This document shows, in pieces, positions 47,654-56,009 of a stretch of 64,000 bases of DNA. The stretch's first letter is position 1. Every line of letters begins with the position of its first letter. Source of the stretch: Pseudophaeobacter leonis (GTDB lineage: Bacteria; Pseudomonadota; Alphaproteobacteria; Rhodobacterales; Rhodobacteraceae); assembly GCF_002087335.1 (NCBI RefSeq), contig NZ_MWVJ01000060.1, forward strand, positions 62,001 to 126,000. Reading direction: 5' to 3'. The notes below the pieces were generated by a model. The model was not told where the DNA came from and searched no databases. It saw nothing but the letters and a program-made list of their open reading frames with translations. Both the position numbers and the translations under genes were made by a program.

Positions 47654-48700
47654 CTAAATGATCTCATCCTCGTCGAACAGCGGCGCCTCTTCCAGCTGGG
47701 TCGCAAGATCTCCCACCGCAGCCTCGGCAATATCCGAGGATTTCACAGCAGCAACGTGGATCAAGGCGTCACCCTCATACACAACGGGCATGACAGCCCG
47801 CCCCACAATGATACCGCTGTAGCGGGTCACAACCTCGACCTCACCGTCGCCAAAGGGATCTGAAATAGCTGCGACAACCTCGTTCTCTTGCACCACATCG
47901 CCCTCGGCCTTGAACATGCGGAGCAGGCCACCGGTGGGAGCGCGCAGCCAGTGGCTGTCTGAACACAGCAGAGATTTCGCCTTTGGTCCGGCGATGCCAG
48001 CCAGGGGCAACATACCGGTGCTTTTCAGGACGCGCAAAATACCGGCAACACCGGCCCGCACCGACATTTCATCAAACCGCATCCCTTCGCCAGCTTCGTA
48101 CAACAGGACATCGACGCCGATCTTTTTGGCCTCCTGGCGCAGACTGCCATCGCGCAGCGCGCTGGTCAGAATGACGGGTGCGCCAAACACATGGGCCAAA
48201 TCCAAAGTGTCGCGATTGTTTGCCGAGACCCGCACCTGCGGCAGGTTCATCCGGTTGATTGCAGCAGAGTGCAGATCGATGCCCAAAGAGCAGCGCGCCA
48301 CAATTTCATTGAGGAAAATATGCGCCAGGCGTGAGCCGAGCGAGCCATGGGGGGATCCGGGAAAACAGCGGTTCAGGTCGCGGCGGTCTGGCAGATACCG
48401 TGAGTGGTTGAGGAACCCAAAGGTGTTGACGATCGGCACCACAATAAGGGTGCCGCGCAATCGCTTCAGGTTTTTGCTGCGTAAAAGTCGGCGAACCACT
48501 TCGACCCCGATGACCTCATCGCCGTGGATGCCTGCGCTGACAAAAATCGTCGGCCCGTCCTGCCGCCCATGAATGACATGGGCCGACAGGGTAACGGGCG
48601 TATGATCCGACAGCGTACTGACGGGAATGTTGACGGTCTTCCGGCTGCCTGCGTCGACAGTCTCGCCGGCAAGTTCAAAACCTGGACGCTTCTTTTTCAT
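47654..48700 (-). CDS. Succinylglutamate desuccinylase/aspartoacylase family zinc hydrolase
   Basis: A 348-residue M14-like zinc hydrolase. Metal ligands are visible as His-Glu in [20 protein letters not shown] and His in [16 protein letters not shown]; the substrate Arg-rich segment is [16 protein letters not shown]; the catalytic Glu is likely in [14 protein letters not shown]. The C-terminus is a beta-rich, lipoyl-like lobe ([20 protein letters not shown]). It overlaps rimK by four bases (ATGA), so it may act on the glutamate or peptide tails made by that ligase. The true substrate is unknown; a role in arginine breakdown is not supported by neighbours. Confidence 0.85.
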   Translation of the reverse strand: MKKKRPGFELAGETVDAGSRKTVNIPVSTLSDHTPVTLSAHVIHGRQDGPTIFVSAGIHGDEVIGVEVVRRLLRSKNLKRLRGTLIVVPIVNTFGFLNHSRYLPDRRDLNRCFPGSPHGSLGSRLAHIFLNEIVARCSLGIDLHSAAINRMNLPQVRVSANNRDTLDLAHVFGAPVILTSALRDGSLRQEAKKIGVDVLLYEAGEGMRFDEMSVRAGVAGILRVLKSTGMLPLAGIAGPKAKSLLCSDSHWLRAPTGGLLRMFKAEGDVVQENEVVAAISDPFGDGEVEVVTRYSGIIVGRAVMPVVYEGDALIHVAAVKSSDIAEAAVGDLATQLEEAPLFDEDEII

Positions 48701-49602
48701 CCCTTGCCTTTGGTCTTGGTTGCGTTGGGTTTGGCGTTTTTGGCAATGTAGTCGATGACCTTGCCCGCGATATCGAGACCGGTGGCCTTTTCGACGCCCT
48801 CAAGGCCCGGCGAGGAGTTCACCTCCATCACCACAGGACCATGATTGGCCCGCAGCATGTCTACGCCACAGACGTTCAGCCCCATAGATTTTGCCGCCCT
48901 GACGGCTGTTGAGCGCTCTTCTGGTGACAGTTTGATCAACTCGGCTGAGCCACCACGGTGCAGGTTCGATCTGAAGTCACCTTCCGCCCCGGTGCGCTTC
49001 ATCGAGGCCACGACCTTGCCGCCAACCACAATGGCACGAATGTCGGTGCCGCCTGCCTCTTTGATGAACTCCTGCAGCAGGATATTGACGCCTGCGCCGC
49101 GAAAGGCCTCAACCACAGATTTGGCCGAACGCTTGGTGTCGGCAAGAACAACCCCGATGCCCTGTGTGCCTTCCAGCAGCTTGATCACCACCGGTGCGCC
49201 ACCGGCAAGCTCAAGCACTTCTTCGGTCTGTTTGGGGTCATGGGCAAATGTGGTCACCGGCAGGCCAATACCGTCGCGCGCCAACAGCTGCATCGAGCGC
49301 AGTTTATCGCGTGAGCGGCCAATCGCGACGCTTTCATTCAGAGGGTAGACACCCTGCATCTCAAACTGACGCAATACAGCCATGCCATAGAAGGTCACCG
49401 AGGCGCCAATACGCGGAATAACCGCATCATATCCAACAAGTTTTTCGCCATTGTAGTACACTTCCGGACGCCGCGACGCGATGTTCATATAGCAGCGCAG
49501 CGTGTCGATGATATCCAGCTCATGCCCACGCTCTTCGGCTGCAGCCTTGAGACGTTTGTGGGTATAAAGCTCTGCATTGCGGGCCAGCATTGCGATTTTC
49601 AT
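48697..49602 (-). CDS. rimK: RimK-type ATP-grasp alpha-L-glutamate ligase
   Basis: A 301-residue ATP-grasp ligase. RimK adds glutamate residues to the C-terminus of ribosomal protein S6 (and makes poly-alpha-glutamate in vitro). Typical blocks: the opening [58 protein letters not shown] (ATP-binding Lys), [34 protein letters not shown] and [19 protein letters not shown] with metal ligands Glu and Asn. Both gene junctions are four-base overlaps (ATGA), so the three genes are translated together. Confidence 0.93.
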   Translation of the reverse strand: MKIAMLARNAELYTHKRLKAAAEERGHELDIIDTLRCYMNIASRRPEVYYNGEKLVGYDAVIPRIGASVTFYGMAVLRQFEMQGVYPLNESVAIGRSRDKLRSMQLLARDGIGLPVTTFAHDPKQTEEVLELAGGAPVVIKLLEGTQGIGVVLADTKRSAKSVVEAFRGAGVNILLQEFIKEAGGTDIRAIVVGGKVVASMKRTGAEGDFRSNLHRGGSAELIKLSPEERSTAVRAAKSMGLNVCGVDMLRANHGPVVMEVNSSPGLEGVEKATGLDIAGKVIDYIAKNAKPNATKTKGKG

Positions 49603-50075
49603 GGCTTTGGTCCTTTGAGGTTAAATTCGTCACTGACGAGATATGATTTACCTGGGTGAACAGCGATGTTGCGGCCCCGCAATGCGCGGCGCCCCAATAT
49701 GAGCGGGAAACGCATAGACCCACGGTCGGTGAGGGAAATATCTATGTTCCATTTGCGTTTTGCCAGCACCATCGGTGTCCGGATCACAATCCTTGTTTCT
49801 GGTTTGCCGCTGGTATTGGTGATGTCGCGTTTTGTGAAAACGGGAAATTCACAAGTTCTGGCTGGCGTGCCTGGGATTTCAGGGCGGAGAAACCGCACCC
49901 ATTTTACGCTTCCCTTGTAGAAGGTCTCAATGTCATCCGCATGCAGCGCCGTGGTCTTCGCTCCGGTGTCTACTTTTACGGCAAAGTTCAAAAGACCCAG
50001 GTCGGGCAGGCTGATATGCTCATGCCAGCCGATCACGGTGAGCCGCTGCTTAGGATCGGTTGAATGGTGTTCCAT
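49599..50075 (-). CDS. RimB-like retropepsin-fold (ATP-dependent zinc protease-like) protein
   Basis: A 158-residue protein of the COG4067 group. The aspartic-protease-like motif is in [20 protein letters not shown] (DTGA), and the second half has [20 protein letters not shown], as in retropepsin-like folds. In pseudomonads the homologue RimB acts with RimK in ribosomal S6 modification. Here it is the first gene of the operon, overlapping rimK by four bases. The ATG at 50075 is chosen over a TTG two codons upstream. Confidence 0.85.
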   Translation of the reverse strand: MEHHSTDPKQRLTVIGWHEHISLPDLGLLNFAVKVDTGAKTTALHADDIETFYKGSVKWVRFLRPEIPGTPARTCEFPVFTKRDITNTSGKPETRIVIRTPMVLAKRKWNIDISLTDRGSMRFPLILGRRALRGRNIAVHPGKSYLVSDEFNLKGPKP

Positions 50076-50081
50076 CGCCAA

Positions 50082-50352
50082 AGCTTTCGTGGACGGGCTA
50101 TACTGTTGTATATTGGGGCGTTTCCTAAACAGATACTAGCGCAACCAAGCACGCGCCTCTCTTTTGAGAGGCATCAGCAGAATCTTGCCGCAACACGGGG
50201 TGTTAGCTGCAGCGTCTACAGCGCCACGCCCCGGAAACCTCACAGGCGGCCTGCAAGGCGGGCCTTACTTGGGGGGCTATACTGGGGGCCATACTGGCTG
50301 GGAATGGCAAGGCGGGGGGCAGTTGTGGCAACTCGCCCCCACCCCTGAAAAG
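50082..50352. other. Intergenic region after slyX with G-rich repeats
   Basis: About 270 bases between the rimB start and the slyX end, both on the minus strand. It includes G-rich near-repeats (GGCGGCCTGCAAGGCGGGCC and GGGGGCTATACTGGGGGCCATACTGG parts). A plus-strand open frame crosses it but has biased Gly/Gln/Trp content and no ribosome site, so it is not called. Confidence 0.4.
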
Positions 50353-50551
50353 TCAATAATGTGGCGGGGGCTCGTCCCCCAAAGACATGCGCGCCGCCGC
50401 CGGCCTGTTCGCGCCCGGCTTCACGTTCCATCAGCATCCGCACCCGCGTGCTGAGACGGGAAATTTCGTCCTGTTGACCGGCAACGACGTCGCTCAACTC
50501 TTCGACTGTGCGGGTAAGATGGGCAATTTGTTCTTCCAAAGCTTGCATCAT
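50353..50551 (-). CDS. slyX: SlyX-like small coiled-coil protein, one frameshift at the end
   Basis: A 65-residue protein of the SlyX family: ALEEQIAHLTRTVEELSDVV then EISRLSTRVRMLMEREA forms a coiled coil, and the family ending is PPHY. The actual frame runs past it, but removing one G from the five-base run at 50376-50380 gives VFGDEPPPHY and a stop at 50353, the canonical SlyX C-terminus. The start is a double ATG with GGAG upstream. The function of SlyX is unknown. Confidence 0.78.
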
Positions 50552-50672
50552 GTTCTCCTTGGCTGCGCCACGTGATGCCACGTCATAGGGGGCTTGCGCT
50601 TGCCGGTCTATGGGCAACAGGCGCAGGATGGTATGCGGGTGCAAAGATTGCGCCGCTATGAGGAGAGCGACG

Positions 50673-51500
50673 ATGCGGCAGACCGAGACTTCACACCCGT
50701 TGGTGAGCGTCAGCCATGCGCAGGGGGTCACCACCATTACGATCTGCCGACCAGAGCTGCGCAACGCGGTGGATCCGGCAACAGCGCGGGCGCTCTATGC
50801 CGCCTTTATCGCGTTTGAGGCCAACCCGGAGGCGCAGGTAGCTGTGCTCACCGGCGCGGGCGGCTATTTCTGTGCAGGGTTTGATCTGAAATCCGCCGGG
50901 GCTGGCGGCTCGGATGACTGGCTTGCCAGTCTGGACATTCCCGAGGGCTGGCGAGATCCGATGCACGACCCCCGTCCCGGTCCCATGGGGCCGACGCGGT
51001 TGATGCTGTCGAAACCGGTGATCGCCGCGATTGAGGGCCCAGTGGTGGCCGGCGGCATGGAGCTTGCCGCCTGGTGTGACATGCGGGTGATGGCCGAGGG
51101 AGCGGTCGCCGGGGTCTTTTGTCGCCGCTGGGGGGTGCCTTTGATTGATGGTGGCACGGTGCGTTTGCCACAAATTTTGGGCCAGAGCCGCGCCAATGAT
51201 CTGATCCTGACGGGTCGCCCGCTTGAGGCCGCCGAGGCCTATCAGTGTGGTTTTGCCAATCGGCTCTGTGCACAGGGCCGTGCAGTGTCTGTGGCGCAAG
51301 AGCTGGCACTGGATCTGACCCGCTATCCGCAGGCTTGCATGCGGGCGGATCATTTGTCCGCGCGACAAGACCCTGCTGTTTTGGCGGCCGCCCTGCGCCG
51401 GGAATGGCGCTCGGCCTCGGCCTTTCTGGCAGAGGGACGCGCCGGGGCGCAGCGCTTTGCCTCGGGGCTGGGCCGCTCGGGCGATTTCTCAAAGATCTGA
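50673..51500 (+). CDS. Enoyl-CoA hydratase/isomerase (crotonase) family protein
   Basis: A 275-residue crotonase-fold enzyme. The CoA-side oxyanion loops are AVLTGAGGYFCAGFDLKSAG and KPVIAAIEGPVVAGGMELAA, and the later WGVPLIDGGTVRLPQILGQS is the family block around the second acid. GAGGAG precedes the ATG at 50673. The exact reaction (hydratase or isomerase) cannot be told. It is a single gene between slyX (divergent) and hisS. Confidence 0.88.
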   Translation: MRQTETSHPLVSVSHAQGVTTITICRPELRNAVDPATARALYAAFIAFEANPEAQVAVLTGAGGYFCAGFDLKSAGAGGSDDWLASLDIPEGWRDPMHDPRPGPMGPTRLMLSKPVIAAIEGPVVAGGMELAAWCDMRVMAEGAVAGVFCRRWGVPLIDGGTVRLPQILGQSRANDLILTGRPLEAAEAYQCGFANRLCAQGRAVSVAQELALDLTRYPQACMRADHLSARQDPAVLAAALRREWRSASAFLAEGRAGAQRFASGLGRSGDFSKI

Positions 51501-51746
51501 GCGCGGAGTCTGCGGTATGCGCAAAGGCACAGACCCCAGCAAGATAGAGGCCCAAAGATACAGGCCAAAGGATTTGTCACATCGTCCAGTTGTCGTGGCA
51601 GTGTTACCGACAAAAGCTAGGCAAGCCTGGGACCGAGGCCGCAGTGCCCAGAGGCCGCCGCTTGTGCAACCTTGCTCACAGGGGCGGCTTGGGCTAGACC
51701 GCGCGGCGAGTAAATGAGCAAAACCCACCCGTGAGGAGGCCTTTTC
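51501..51746. other. Intergenic region before hisS
   Basis: About 246 bases without a supported gene or terminator. The hisS ribosome binding site (GAGGAGG) lies at its end. No attenuator-like His-codon leader was found. Confidence 0.4.
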
Positions 51747-53250
51747 ATGGCCAAGATCAAGAAACAGCCCCGTCCCAAAGCCGCAACGCCCAAGGGATTT
51801 CGTGACTATTTCGGCGAAGAGGTGACACAGCGTTCTGAAATGCTGCGCACCATCGCGGCTGTCTACCATCATTACGGGTTTGAGGCGCTGGAGAGTGCTG
51901 CGGTGGAAACCGTCGAGGCGCTGGGCAAGTTTCTGCCCGATGTCGAACGCCCCAATGCCGGTGTCTTTGCCTGGCAGGAGGTTGATGAGAACGACCCCGC
52001 CAGCACCAAGGGCGACTGGATGGCGCTGCGCTATGACCTGACAGCGCCGCTGGCGCGGGTTTATGCCCAGCACCGCAACGATTTGCCGGCGCCTTATCGC
52101 CGTTATGCGATGGGGCCGGTCTGGCGCAATGAAAAGCCGGGCCCCGGCCGCTATCGCCAGTTTTATCAATGCGATGCTGACACTGTTGGTACGGCCTCAA
52201 TGGCGGCTGACGCCGAGATCTGCGCCATGCTGTCGGACACGCTGGAAACCGTTGGCATTCCGCGCGGCGACTATCTGGTGCGGGTGAATAACCGCAAAGT
52301 TCTCAATTGGTGTGCTCGAGGCCATGGGCCTTGGTGAAGATGCCGTGGCGATCAAAGATAACGTGCTGCGCACCATCGACAAGTTCGACAAAATTGGCGA
52401 GGCCGGCGTGCGTGAGCTGCTGACCAAAGGGCGGCTTGACGCCACGGGCGCCTATATCGATGGGGTTGGTCTCAGCGAGGATCAGGCCGCACCGGTTCTG
52501 GCCTTCCTGACCTCGAAGGCTGCGGATGTTACGGGCACGCTGGCAAATCTGCGCGCCGCTATTGGCGACAGCAAGATCGGTGCCGATGGCATTGCCGAGC
52601 TGGAACAGATCGGTGAGCTGCTGGCCGCGGGCGGATATGGCGCTGATCGCATCGATATCGACCCGTCGGTGGTACGCGGCCTTGGCTATTATACCGGTCC
52701 GGTCTACGAGGCCGAGCTGACCTTTGAGATCCTGGACGAGAAGGGCCGCAAGCGGCAGGTCGGCTCTGTTGCGGGCGGTGGACGCTATGATGATCTGGTC
52801 AAGCGCTTTACCGGCCAGGAAGTTCCGGCCACGGGTGTCTCTATCGGGGTTGACCGTTTGCTGGCGGCCCTGCGCGAAAAGGGTCGTCTGACCACCACGC
52901 CAACAGGCCCGGTTGTGGTTACGGTGATGGACCGCGACCGTATGGCCGACTATCAGGCCATGGTGACAGAGCTGCGTAACGCAGGCCTGCGCGCCGAGGT
53001 CTATCTGGGCAATCCCAAGAACTTTGGCAACCAGCTGAAATACGCGGACAAACGCAACTCCCCGGTTGCCGTGATCGAGGGCGGAGATGAAAAAGACCGG
53101 GGCGTCATCCAGATCAAAGATCTGATCCTGGGGGCAAGGATTGCCGAAAGCGCCACTCTGGAAGAGTGGAAAGAGCGCCCCAGCCAGTTTGAAGTGCCGC
53201 GCGGCGATCTGGTCGCCAAGGTGCGCGAAATCATAGAGAGTCAGGGCTAG
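51747..53250 (+). CDS. hisS: Histidyl-tRNA synthetase, one frameshift
   Basis: Charges tRNA-His; class II synthetase of 500 residues after repair. Motifs: the N-terminal [20 protein letters not shown], motif 2 region [29 protein letters not shown], the histidine loop [20 protein letters not shown], and motif 3 around [16 protein letters not shown]. The C-terminal anticodon domain has [11 protein letters not shown] and [17 protein letters not shown]. One extra T at 52307-52308 breaks the frame; repair gives [15 protein letters not shown]. Essential gene, first in the hisS-hisZ-hisG cluster. Confidence 0.94.
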
Positions 53251-53253
53251 ATC

Positions 53254-54341
53254 ATGCAGGATCGCTCCAAAACACTGGCGCTGGCTGCAAAGCTGCGCAT
53301 GACCTTTGAGGCCGCAGGCGGGCAGGTGGTGGATCCGCCTCTGCTGCAGCCGGCGGGCACTTTGCTGGATCTCTACGGCGAGGATATTCGCGCCCGCGCC
53401 TATGTCACCTCGGATGCGGTGCCGGCGAGCAGATGCTGCGCCCGGATTTCACCGTGCCGGTGGTGCAGATGCACATGCGGGAGGGCGCTGAGCCCGCGCG
53501 CTACACCTACGCCGGTGAGGTGTTTCGCCGTCAGGAACAGGATCCGGACCGCTCCAGCGAATATCTGCAGGTGGGCTATGAGGTCTTTGACCGGACGGAT
53601 CCCGCGGGCGCCGATGCCGAGGTTTTTGCTTTGATTGCGTTGCAGTTGCGCGGCTTGCCGCTGCGGGCCGCGACGGGCGATATCGGTATCCTGATGGCCG
53701 CCGTCGAGGGGCTGAATACCACGACAAAGCGCAAGTCGGCCCTGATGCGTCACATCTGGCGGCCACGGCGGTTTCGCTCCTTGCTGGATCGCTATGCCGG
53801 TCGCAGCACTATTCCCGAGAGCCGTCTGAAACTGCTCTCTTCCGAGGGGGTGCTCACGGGCTCTGCCACGGTGCTGGGGAAACGCAGTGAGGCGGAGATC
53901 AACGCCCGGGTGGATCTTTTGCGCGCCGACGCGGCGGCGCCGCCAATTGCCGAGAACGAGATCTTGGCCTTGGAGGCCCTGATGGCGGTGCGGGAGACCG
54001 TGCCCTTTGCCCTGGAACAGATGCGCGATATCGCGGTGGACCTTCCGGCGATCACCCCGGCGCTTGACCGGCTTGACGCCCGGGTGGCGGCTTTGAAATC
54101 ACGCGGTGTCGACATTGATACCCTTGATTTTGAGGCCTCTTACGGCCGCACGTCGATGGAGTACTATGACGGGTTTGTTTTTGGCTTTTACGCCGAAGCC
54201 CGCCCGGACCTGCCGCCCATCGCCAGCGGTGGCCGCTATGATGCGCTGACCCGGCAGCTGGGGCAGGGGGCGGAAATTCCCGCCGTGGGCGGCGTGCTGC
54301 GTCCCGATCTGATGCTGATGCTCGAGGAGGGTCAGTCATGA
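53254..54341 (+). CDS. hisZ: ATP phosphoribosyltransferase regulatory subunit HisZ, one frameshift
   Basis: A HisRS-like protein without synthetase activity that forms the regulated enzyme with short HisG; 362 residues after repair. Blocks: the start QDRSKTLALAAKLRMTFEAA, PPLLQPAGTLLDLYGEDIRA, MLRPDFTVPVVQMHMREGAE, RYTYAGEVFRRQEQDPDRSS, FEASYGRTSMEYYDGFVFGF and IASGGRYDALTRQLGQG. One base is missing near 53422; repair gives SDAVPGEQMLRPDF. The start lies three bases after the hisS stop, and the end overlaps hisG (ATGA). Confidence 0.92.
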
Positions 54342-55030
54342 GCCTGAAACTGGGAGTGCCGTCCAAGGGGCGGCTGATGGAAAAAACCTTTGACTGGTTT
54401 GCCAGGCGCGGCGTGACACTGGCCCGTACCGGCTCTGAGCGCGAATATGCCGGTGCGATTGAGGGCGTCGAGGGCATGGAGCTGGTTTTGCTCTCTGCTG
54501 GTGAAATCCCGCGTGAGCTGGCAGCCGGACGTATCCACCTTGGCGTCACCGGCACCGATCTGGTGCAGGAAAAGCTGCCGCTCTGGGAGCAGCAGTTGCA
54601 GGAGCTTGAGCCTCTGGGCTTTGGGCATGCGGATCTGATTTTGGCGGTGCCGCAGTGCTGGATTGATGTGGACACGCTGGATGATCTCGACGCGGTTGCC
54701 GCCTCGTTCCGGCTGCAACACGGACACCGTTTGCGGATTGCCACCAAATACCACCGGCTGGTGCGCGAGTTTTTGACCGAGGCGGGCGTGGCCGACTATC
54801 AGCTGGTCGACAGTCAGGGCGCCACCGAGGGCACGGTAAAGAATGAAACCGCTGAAATGGTGGCGGATATTACCTCAACCGGCGAAACCCTGCGGGCCAA
54901 TCACCTCAAATTGCTGTCGGACGGTCTGGTGTTGCAGAGTCAGGCGACGCTTTGGCGCAGCCGCACGGCGCAGTACTCTTCTGAAGAACGTGCCGCCCTG
55001 AAGGCGTTGACTGGCCTGATCGACGGCTAG
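54338..55030 (+). CDS. hisG: ATP phosphoribosyltransferase, short form
   Basis: Catalyses the first step of histidine synthesis, joining ATP and PRPP. The 230-residue length is the short form, which needs HisZ, matching the neighbour. Blocks: KLGVPSKGRLMEKTFDWF, GRIHLGVTGTDLVQEKLP, LRIATKYHRLVREFLTEAG, the PRPP loop in DSQGATEGTVKNETAEMVAD, and ITSTGETLRANHLKLL. The start overlaps hisZ by four bases. A strong terminator follows 44 bases after the stop. Confidence 0.95.
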   Translation: MSLKLGVPSKGRLMEKTFDWFARRGVTLARTGSEREYAGAIEGVEGMELVLLSAGEIPRELAAGRIHLGVTGTDLVQEKLPLWEQQLQELEPLGFGHADLILAVPQCWIDVDTLDDLDAVAASFRLQHGHRLRIATKYHRLVREFLTEAGVADYQLVDSQGATEGTVKNETAEMVADITSTGETLRANHLKLLSDGLVLQSQATLWRSRTAQYSSEERAALKALTGLIDG

Positions 55031-55073
55031 CTCCCGCTCTGTGTGCGATGACGCATCAGAGACGTGTTGCGAA

Positions 55074-55106
55074 AGAGGCGCGGCTGCCAGCCTGCGCCTC
55101 TTTTTT
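55074..55106 (+). terminator. Intrinsic terminator after hisG
   Basis: AGAGGCGC pairs with GCGCCTCT, extended by GGCT/AGCC, followed by six T. Confidence 0.92.
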
Positions 55107-55159
55107 CTTGCAGGGAGGGATGATCTGCAAAGGGAGGTGGCGGGCAACAATGCGCCACG

Positions 55160-55265
55160 AGACCACTGCAAGACCACTGCGCTGCGAGGGCGCGCAACCG
55201 CCCCGCGTCAGCGGGGCCGGGCCCAACGCGGAAAGGGGATCTTTGATCCCCGCCTCCGGGGCGGG
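55160..55265. repeat. Hairpin cluster (REP-like) between hisG and the DUF1489 gene
   Basis: An 11-bp duplication (AGACCACTGCA, AGACCACTGCG; 55160-55181) is followed by three perfect hairpins: CCCCGC-GTCA-GCGGGG (55201-55216), GGGGATC-TTT-GATCCCC (55235-55251), and CCCGCC-TCCGG-GGCGGG (55249-55265). This is the kind of G/C palindrome cluster found between genes in roseobacters. Apart from this and the terminator, the 356-base gap (55031-55386) holds nothing recognised. Confidence 0.6.
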
Positions 55266-55386
55266 AGAGCTGCCTTTTGTCCTGTGGATTGCGCCTGCTG
55301 GCTGGGACTGCGCCACGCGATGCAGCTCTCAGACCCTAGCGGGTCTGTCTTTGGTCCCTGTGTCGCCAAAGGTGTCGTGAATGGCC

Positions 55387-55806
55387 TTAGAGCACGCCAA
55401 TTTCTGCCAGGGCCTGGGACAATTCCAGTGGCAGCGGCTCTTCCGCCTCCCGTCCCTGGGGCATATCGGTGGGACTGTCTTCGGGCTTGAGGTAGCGCCA
55501 GCCCTGAAAGGGACGTTTTGGCGCGGTGTAGGTGCGGTGCAATTCGGGGTCCAGAATGATGGCGCAGCGGCGAATACCATCCTCGCCAATAACTTCATCC
55601 ATGCGTACCACCCGTTGCCGACACTGGATTAGCCCCTTGATAACCCAATAGATTGAGCCACCTTGAACGATCTCAGGTTCTCGCTTTGGCCACATGCGGG
55701 TCACATGGCGTGGCAAGCCTTCGGGCAGCCGGGCGCGGTACTGTTCCTGCCAGGCCTGCAGGCCTTCAACGCTTTCCGTGCCTACAGACAGCTTCACCAG
55801 GTTCAT
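55387..55806 (-). CDS. DUF1489 family protein
   Basis: A 139-residue protein of unknown function, conserved in alphaproteobacteria. Typical blocks: NLVKLSVGTESVEGLQAWQE, RHVTRMWPKREPEIVQGG, SIYWVIKGLIQCRQRVVRMD, CAIILDPELHRTYTAPKRPF and FQGWRYLKPEDSPTDMP. The ATG at 55806 gives the usual family start; a GTG four codons earlier (55818) has a better placed GGAG and cannot be excluded. It is divergent from nrdJ. Confidence 0.88.
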   Translation of the reverse strand: MNLVKLSVGTESVEGLQAWQEQYRARLPEGLPRHVTRMWPKREPEIVQGGSIYWVIKGLIQCRQRVVRMDEVIGEDGIRRCAIILDPELHRTYTAPKRPFQGWRYLKPEDSPTDMPQGREAEEPLPLELSQALAEIGVL

Positions 55807-55810
55807 GTAG

Positions 55811-55819
55811 TTATCCACA
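55811..55819 (+). promoter_or_regulatory. Perfect DnaA-box match
   Basis: TTATCCACA matches the high-affinity DnaA box. It lies at the start of the DUF1489 gene and 191 bases before nrdJ. One 9-base match can occur by chance; a second weaker TCTCCACA follows. Confidence 0.35.
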
Positions 55820-55846
55820 GTTTCTCCACAGAGTCGTCCAGAGCCA

Positions 55847-55893
55847 TGTCTTGATATAGTGTTTCGGCCGTGGCTGCTAGCAAGATATTGTGG
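55847..55893 (+). promoter_or_regulatory. Two predicted NrdR boxes upstream of nrdJ
   Basis: Two 16-base sites match the NrdR pattern in their right halves: 55847-55862 (ending ATATAGTGT) and 55878-55893 (ending ATATTGTGG). Their centres are 31 bp apart, three helical turns, the spacing usual for paired NrdR boxes. NrdR is the ATP/dATP-sensing repressor of ribonucleotide reductase genes. Confidence 0.65.
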
Positions 55894-56009
55894 TACACTC
55901 GGTATTTATTTCTCAAGGATCAGCAATTTCGCCGTTGAGGATATCTCACAGCCTGTAGTATCGAAGCCGCCAGTCTGCACCAATACACGATCTATTAAGG
56001 AATCACTAT

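Noticed and set aside
50164..50454. Plus-strand Gly/Trp/Gln-rich open frame over the slyX end
   Set aside because: No ribosome binding site, strongly biased composition, and overlap with the conserved SlyX C-terminus.
55820..56009. Cobalamin riboswitch before the B12-dependent reductase
   Set aside because: The gap is short and lacks the B12-box sequence; NrdR boxes explain the conserved-looking segments better.
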